The translations under genes were made by a program, and so were the position numbers. From Rhabdornis inornatus (Eukaryota; Chordata; Aves; Passeriformes; Rhabdornithidae), in NCBI GenBank assembly GCA_013397075.1, contig VWZS01004466.1, forward strand, positions 186,001-250,000: a stretch of 64,000 bases of DNA, written 5' to 3'. The notes beneath the pieces are model-generated. The model was not told where the DNA came from. It did not search any database and saw only the letters and a list, made by a program, of their open reading frames with translations. Below, in pieces: positions 57,441 to 64,000 of the stretch; position 1 is the first letter of the stretch; each line of letters starts with the position of its first letter.

Positions 57441-60400
57441 AATGGAATATAAACAATGCAGGATAGCTGCAAATACCTAAATTGGTATTTAGGTCAAATT
57501 TGGTTATTCATCTTTGTTAACCCAGTTATATCACAGTGTGTTTCACTGCCCTTTTTTTAGTATCTGATAGCTCATGTAACTGCATCAGGCCTAAATATTT
57601 TGCACTGTCATGAGTCCCACTCTTTGAAAAACAGGGATCAGGCAGAGGGGGAGTGGGGACTTGACCTTCCTCTCCTTATTACAAATTAAGGTTCAAGATT
57701 AAGAAATTAAGATAAACCCAGACAGTGAGATCTAATTTTTGAGTCATAGTTAGTTTTTCTGGCCTTTTCCAAACCCGTTAAAGCCATACATCCATTTTTT
57801 CTCAATTGTGAGCCAAAACTCTCACATAACCACATGATTCTAGGAAGTGGGACTGTATGAGAAACAGAAGATGTTGTGATGTGCACAATAAACCTGTGCC
57901 AGTTGGCCATACAAGACTTAGGCCGTGAGTAGCAACAAGTTTTCCGTGTGTTCGCATTAGTACCTTCCTATTCAGCACCCACACAATTCCTGTGGCTTTG
58001 GGTGTGTAAAGCTATTTTTCCACAAGGGAGAGGGAAGGGGTCCCTGCTGGTGCTTTCCCACATTTACATTTCTTATAACATTTTATTTATATCTAATACT
58101 TTCTGCTTCCAATAGCAAACGTGTCTCATGGTAGCTTCTTCGATCTAAGGACACCAGTTAAATTCCCAAGAAAAAGTGGTTTGTTCCCCAAGAAGCTGGG
58201 TTAGGGGAGGGTTGTACCAAAACCTGTTTTTCCCATGTACATCTCTACATCCCTTTTGGATGGTTTGGGTTTTTTTCTTTCTTTAGCTACAGTTTTCAGT
58301 ACAAAGCTCCATCACTATTACAGTACTGCCAAGTTTTTTGGTTGTGATACAAATCTCATCACTCATTGCTGGAGTCATAAGGTAATTAAAACTGATATGG
58401 GGAGCTAAGGCTGAAAACATGCATTCTGAGGGCACAACACGAGGACAAATGTGTGATTTTGTTGTTGTGGTTGCTATCTCATGGGATTCTGAATCCAACA
58501 ATTTTTTATTGTTCTCTCCAATTGATGGTACAATATTCAAGCCAGAGTATGACAGAATTTTCTGCTGTTGTTATGACTGATGACACTGTGCTGTCACTAC
58601 CATGGAATGATATACAGGTGCAGTTTTATGGGTATTTTAGCTTTTTTTTTTTTTGTTGCATAGGATGTGCTTCACCTATTGATACAAAAGCAGGATTTTG
58701 CCAGTATATTTATGGCTGGGTATATATCAATGTTTAGCTTGTCAATTATCCTGCACTGCTAAAATGTTCTAGCTTTATCTTCTGTGGGGCTCTGACAATT
58801 TTCCAGGTGGAACTTGTGAAGGAGGTTATATTACGTGTTTGCATCAGACAGGATAACTTTGGAGGCCCTCTCTCCAGGGCAGGACAGTTTGTCCCAGTTC
58901 AGTTTGCTGAATATTGTTCATCCTTATCTGTCTGTAGCTTAACTGTGCTTAGGATGGGTACAGGTGAAGTGACAGCAGCTGTGCTCACAAACAGTTCCAC
59001 TATGCAGGCTGGGCAAGGCCAAGCTTTCAAGCGTGTTTCCAGGTCCTTTGATGTCTTAAGGACATTTGCATCTGTCAGAATGGTTTGGTGCAAACATGAC
59101 TGTTCTTTAATCTGAGACTCAAAAACAGCAGCATGGGATTCTGGCTCACGTGTTCAAGGCGTAGTGAGAGACTCTGAGATTTCTGCTGCTCACTGGAGAA
59201 TCTGTCCCATGAAGGTCCTGAATCATCCTGCTCAAAGAGGAACTGGGAACTCCTTGAGTTCATGGCAGACATGCTATCTAGGAATGTGTGCAGCATGCTG
59301 CTAGCAGCTACCTCTGCATAAAATGGGAAAAGTAATTTTGGAAGGTCTTACCTCCTTTTGTGCTCCAGATGTTTCTGTCGGTTGTGTCTCCGTCCCCAGA
59401 GTTCGTGGAGAGACCTGCACAGAGCAACTTGTAGTGACTCAATACTATTACTTCCACTGTGGGAGTTCTGCTCTTCACCAAGTAGTGTCAGTTTTCTTTC
59501 TACTGAGCTCTAGCAGTGAGACTCACACACTATTCTTGTTTGTTCTCATGTGAGAATACTGCAGAATATCACAGCTTACCCATTACTTTTATGAATATAA
59601 ACTTAACCTCTGCTTATAGTGAACTGGGTTTTTTGCTTTACAGGTGATCCCATTTTATCTTAAGAATGAATCACTTTTATTGCATCTCTGGGAAGTGCAA
59701 TGTACAATCCAAGCCATGTTCTTCACTCGCTGTTTGCCAAATGTTCAGTAGCAATTTCCAAGGTGAAATTGTGTTCAACCCAAAATTATGTTTCTCTGAC
59801 ACTTTTTTTTTGTTAGCATTAAGTATTATAATCTACTTAAATAAAAACCAATGTAACAAAAGTATGGAAAATTATCCCTTTTTTTTCCCCTTCAGTTAGT
59901 GAGTCATTAGATAATTAATAGACTCAGTGTATGTTGAGTGTGCCTACGACGAGTGAAAGCTGTGACTGGGTGTGTTAAAATGTGGGCAAACTCTCTGCAC
60001 TGGTGTGACTGGGAGGTCTCACCTGTGTTTCTCAAGCTTCAGGAGCAGCTCAGATGCATTTTCCAGGAGGTCTAGTGCTATTGGCAGCTTTGCTTTGTTC
60101 TCCCCTGCCTAAGTCACCTGAGGCAGCTCCTGGTTCCCAGGACATGAGCAGCACTGTGTAGTGCAGCAGTAGACTCTACATCATTTTGCTTTTTTAGATA
60201 ATCTTTTTTTCTCTCTAAGTCCTTTCCTTCAGCAAGTCCCTTCTGCTCTCCACGCCCTCAAAGCTGACTCCACGTTACATTATTTTTCTTCTTCCTTATC
60301 TCTAGCGCCCTGTGTTATCTCTTCCTGAGCTCAAGAGTTTTGACCCCCCTCCTTCACCTCCCTTGATGGGTTGTACAGCGATAGAGCAGCCCGGGGTGGT

Positions 60401-60670
60401 GTGTGAAGATTGGTGACTGTTTCTTTGCAGGGGAATATGTGCAGTGGGAATCTCACGTGGAGGGACATGCAGCTGAGGAAGCCAGCCTAAGCATGGCAGG
60501 ACTAGCTGAGGAAATATAAAAATTGAGGCTTGTGGCAGGGCAGGCTTTGTGTTCGATTTCCTGGATGTCTCACCAAACTCAAGTCCAGTGTGTGGCTTCC
60601 TGGGAGAGATGGTGCTATCTTGCACACTGAGCTCTGGATTTTGAAAGGAGAAAGGCTGGCTCTGAACTGA
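57441..60670. other. Gene-poor stretch
   Basis: A T-run lies at 58642-58654. Frames of 60-108 codons show no domain or convincing splice signals. Confidence 0.45.
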
Positions 60671-60674
60671 TTCA

Positions 60675-60920
60675 AATCATAGAATGTTAAGGGGTTGGAA
60701 GCGACCTTAAAGATCACCTAGTCCCAAATCCATCTGCTGTGGGCAGGGACACCTTATACTCGACCAGGTTGCTCAGAGCCCCATCCAACCTGGCTTTGGA
60801 CACTGCCAGGGATGGGGCAGCCACAGTCTTTCTGGGCAACCTGTTCCAGAGCCTCACCACCCTCACAGGAAAGAATTCCTTTCTAATACCTAACCTAAAT
60901 TTCCCCTCTTTCAGCTCCTT
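60675..60920 (-). mobile_element. CR1 LINE 3' fragment, minus orientation
   Basis: AATCATAGAATGTTAAGGGGTTGGAAGCGACCTTAAAGATCACC, CAGGTTGCTCAGAGCCCCATCCAACCTGGC and CCTCACCACCCTCACAGG are CR1 3'-end text in reverse complement. Confidence 0.92.
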
Positions 60921-63390
60921 GTAAAGTGTACCTGAACTGTGGGACCAAGATGATTAAACCAAGGTGAGATAACAGGAAAAGACTCAGGGCAGCCTTGTTT
61001 TTTTTTTGGGTGGGTGTTACAGCCAAACACAAAACTCTTTCCTGCCTGAGCTGCAGCCCTTAAAGTCAGCTTTGGCATTTCTACACCAGACTGTGGCTGC
61101 ACCAGCAAGGATAAGCCCAAACTAGAGACTACTTGGCAAACCCTTTGTTTAAATTAGAAAAGGGGTGTCCTCTCCCATGCCACTCAAACGTTGTTGTGAG
61201 CGGCTTTCTCTTCTTGCTGCCAGAAGCTCAGGGCTGCAGCTGGGCCAGAGCAGCTCCATCCCCACGTCACAAGGCAGGACTTTTCTCTGCTGGGAGCGTG
61301 TTTGCAGCAGCCTGGGCATGTGGGCTGCCCCATGGCCCGGGGCAGGGGAGCAGGATGGGGAGCAGGGCCGAGGGCAGTCGGGCGGTGCCCGGCACCACGC
61401 TGGCAGGGCCAAGGTGGCGGGCAGAAAGCTCCCTGTCTCCCTGCTTTTGGAGGAGGAGGATCTCTGGGCTCCATTTGTGTGTAGCCTTGCTTCCTGGCTA
61501 GCTAAAGGGCTTGTCTGTGCTTGATAGCACTTGTTATTGCTCCTTTCTTGTTTGTTGGAGGAGGGGAGGAGGGAAGGTGAGGTACTTTCTATTTAAAGCC
61601 AGAAGTGTTTGTCATCTCCATCCAGGTGAATTAACCCACAGTGGAAGGGAGTACGACACTCACACTGCCTTTTGTAATCTGGGAAAGCTGTGGATGGATT
61701 GTGCCCTCATGCTTTCACTGCTGTCCTTTTCTGCTCACCAGGCCAGCTCCTTCACCCTTCTCTCAGATTTTGTGCCTGTGACTGTAGCAAGACCAAGCAC
61801 TGCCCCTCTGTTTTCATGCTGGCATGTGGCCAGCTGCTCCCTCTCACTGTTCCAGCTTGAAGGGGTTCTGTGCACTTAGAATCACCTAAAAGCTGGGTGC
61901 ATGGGAGCTGAAGTCTGGTGTTTCCAGACCCTCTTGGGAGAAGAGCCTGAGTGGCTTTATTTCAACAGGGAACATTGGTTTACCTTGTTCCACAGACAGA
62001 GCATATGAGAGAGTGAAGGCCAGCTCATCATCTGATCCAGTGAGAGATGTGAAAGATCAGTAAGCCCCAAAAGGGGAAAGAGTGAATACTCTTTGAGAGT
62101 TTGCATATCCTGCCTAGTGGCAGATGCTAGATTGGTCCTGTGTGCTGCTCTGTCATGTTATTGGCCCTGCTGAAAATGCTGATGGAAAGTTTGCTTTGGG
62201 TCACTGAGCTCCTAGGGGTCTCCTGGACCCTCCTCTGATGGAGCAGATCTGCATTGGGAGTTTAACATGGCAGTGCTCCACAGACACTCTCTTCTGGTAA
62301 TTACTGGGCTCTTGTACATAGCTGCTCTGCATGCGAAGACTACAGTTGCTGTCAGTCTTGTTCTATTATTTCCTCTTCCATCTCCATGAAATCCTTATTG
62401 CAGACATGTCTTCTACTGTGGTGCACCCTGCCTTTGACCAGGAGGTTAACAGTTTCCCTGGAGAGATGAAGTCCTCCCCTCCTGTCTCTGCAGAAAGTTG
62501 GCCTGCTCCTTCTCCAGCCTCACTTCTCAAAGCTCCTCTCTCGCTCTCCATGAGGTGTGCAAAACACCTGGCAGTAATAGGATGAGGCAAATCTCTCTTG
62601 GCAGCTTCCAGTGTTGATGTGCTGTGCACCTCCCTCTACCCTGCCTCCCAGTATCATCATGGAACTGCTCCAAATGCAGCTTTAAACTCGTCCTTTCACC
62701 CATCCAAATCTTGCAACAGAGCCATGGAAGTGGAAACTGGGGTTTTGAGCTTGTAAGAGGAAATTCAGTGCTATGTACATCTGTGAAACAGCACAGTGAG
62801 CAAGAGTTCTTCTCCTGACAAAGCGTGGGCTTGAGTTTTAGCACCTTACTATTCAGATCTTTATGAGCCATCCTAGCTTTAGTAATACTAAACCTTTCCT
62901 TAGCCAGCAGCTTCTGTATTCCTGAACAGTCTCTCTGCTCCTGGGGAGCCTCTGTTTGAAATCTGTCTGTATTAGGTGTGAGAAGTAGTACTTTTCTAGG
63001 CCTGGAGCTGAGGAGATTTGAGGTAGCCAGGAGAGCCAAGAACAGTGTAGCACAAGAGTGGTCTGATGTGGAACCTTTGAAAAGACAGTTTAGCAGCAGC
63101 TGACAGCAGCAAGACCTGGTGGAAATCTTGTGGGAACTCCCTGAATGGACATAACCCTTTGAAACAAACTGGTTGTTAAAATTATAGCTATTACAACTAC
63201 TCACTGCTTGGGAGGGAAAATCCAAATTGCTGAAAAACCGTGGTTTTGGCCTGGTTTTGTAAGAAAGACTGTCTTTTCACTATAAACAAAAATTAAAGAT
63301 TACATGAGAAAAAATACACAGGAAGTAGTTAACTGATGAGTTAACTCAATTAGCTAACTCAATTATTTTCCTCTTTTTTTTTTATTTTTT
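60921..63390. other. Gene-poor stretch with a GC-richer patch
   Basis: Around 61300-61420 the sequence is GC-richer with some CpGs (CAGTCGGGCGGTGCCCGGC), but less than a true island. The 232-codon minus frame at 62527-63225 has no recognised domain. T-runs precede the next CR1 copy. Confidence 0.4.
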
Positions 63391-63393
63391 AGA

Positions 63394-63770
63394 ATTGGGG
63401 TTGTTCAGCCTGGAGAATGGAAGGCTCCAGGGAGACCTCATTTCAGCCTTAAAAGGGCTGTATAGAAATAGGGAGAGCTACTTTTTACATGGGCAGGTAG
63501 TCATAGGACAAGGGGGATGTGTTTTAAACCAACAGAGGAGAGATTTAGATTTGATATTGGGAAGAAATCCTTTATTATGAGGGTGGCAAGGCACTAGTAC
63601 AGGTTGCCCAGAGAAGCTGTGGCTGCCCCATCCCTAGAAGTGTTCAAGGCCACATTTTGCTCAGGAGCTCTGAGCAACCTGGGCCAGTGGAAGCTGCCCA
63701 TGGCAGGGGATTGGAACTTGGATGATCTTTAATGCCCCTTCAAACCCAAACCATTATATGATTCTGTGAT
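63394..63770 (+). mobile_element. CR1 LINE 3' fragment
   Basis: AATTGGGGTTGTTCAGCCTGGAGAATGGAAGGCTCC, AGAGAAGCTGTGGCTGCCCCATCCC and CCATTATATGATTCTGTGATGAT show a sense CR1 3' end with the typical short terminal repeat of the tail. Confidence 0.92.
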
Positions 63771-64000
63771 GATAATACAGATGAAGGTGTATAAAATGCT
63801 TCAGTCATAACTCCAGAGCATGTGCTCCTTGCCTTCAGAACAGGTGTTTGCTTTCACTTGACGTAAGGGAAAATAGAAGCTAAACCAGCTTTCAGGCCAG
63901 GTGTGCCCTGGCCATGGAGCTAACTGGGACAATTAGTTCAGATGTAATTATGCCCTTACTGCTTTTACTTTCTGCGTGGGAAGAGGTTGGTACCTGTGAC

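Noticed and set aside
1..64000. CRISPR arrays, operons, Shine-Dalgarno sites, tRNA or rRNA genes
   Set aside because: The window is vertebrate nuclear DNA. No spaced identical repeats, cloverleaf or rRNA segments were seen.

Overview
The window looks like a piece of a bird nuclear genome, probably a songbird or close relative. It carries many CR1 LINE 3' ends in both orientations, an endogenous retroviral LTR followed by a lysine-tRNA-like primer binding site, CpG-island promoters, and short GT-AG exons in long introns. Most of the 64 kb is non-coding, and nearly all open frames in it are chance or lie inside CR1 copies.

Region by region. (1) 1-3.4 kb, + strand: the last three coding exons of a fatty acyl-CoA reductase of the FAR1 type, an ether-lipid and wax fatty-alcohol enzyme. 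A likely 3' UTR follows to about 4.2 kb, and the 5' part of the gene lies outside the window. (2) 4.3-13.4 kb: no gene recognised. It holds CR1 relics, a short tandem repeat and a perfect 55-bp inverted repeat at 9321-9445. (3) 13.4-15.8 kb: a CR1 copy, a retroviral 5' LTR with primer binding site and a short leader, then two CR1 tails. (4) 15.8-21.8 kb, + strand: a complete zinc-finger gene that can be assembled by reading splice sites. It has a CpG-island first exon, four coding exons whose phases match, and tandem poly(A) signals. The predicted protein has 380 residues, with four intact C2H2 fingers, one decayed finger, and a C-terminal leucine/glutamine-rich tail. (5) 21.8-46 kb: no intact gene. 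It holds a decayed protein-like stretch on the - strand at 23.5-24.0 kb, CR1 copies, a lone decayed zinc-finger remnant at 26.7 kb and several small tandem repeats. (6) 46.35-46.95 kb: a CpG island interrupted by a 24-N assembly gap, probably the promoter and first exon of another gene. Its direction is not settled, though the - strand has the better frame and splice donor. (7) 47-64 kb: apparently intronic or intergenic DNA with CR1 copies, low-complexity runs and one block of unusual composition at 54.7-55.1 kb that could be a conserved regulatory element.

The genes do not form a functional set. The reductase acts in lipid metabolism and the zinc-finger protein is probably a nuclear DNA-binding regulator. 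The observations most worth following are the zinc-finger gene's unusual C-terminal exons, the perfect hairpin, the isolated zinc-finger relic 6 kb from the live gene, and a small hydrophobic open frame in the retroviral leader.
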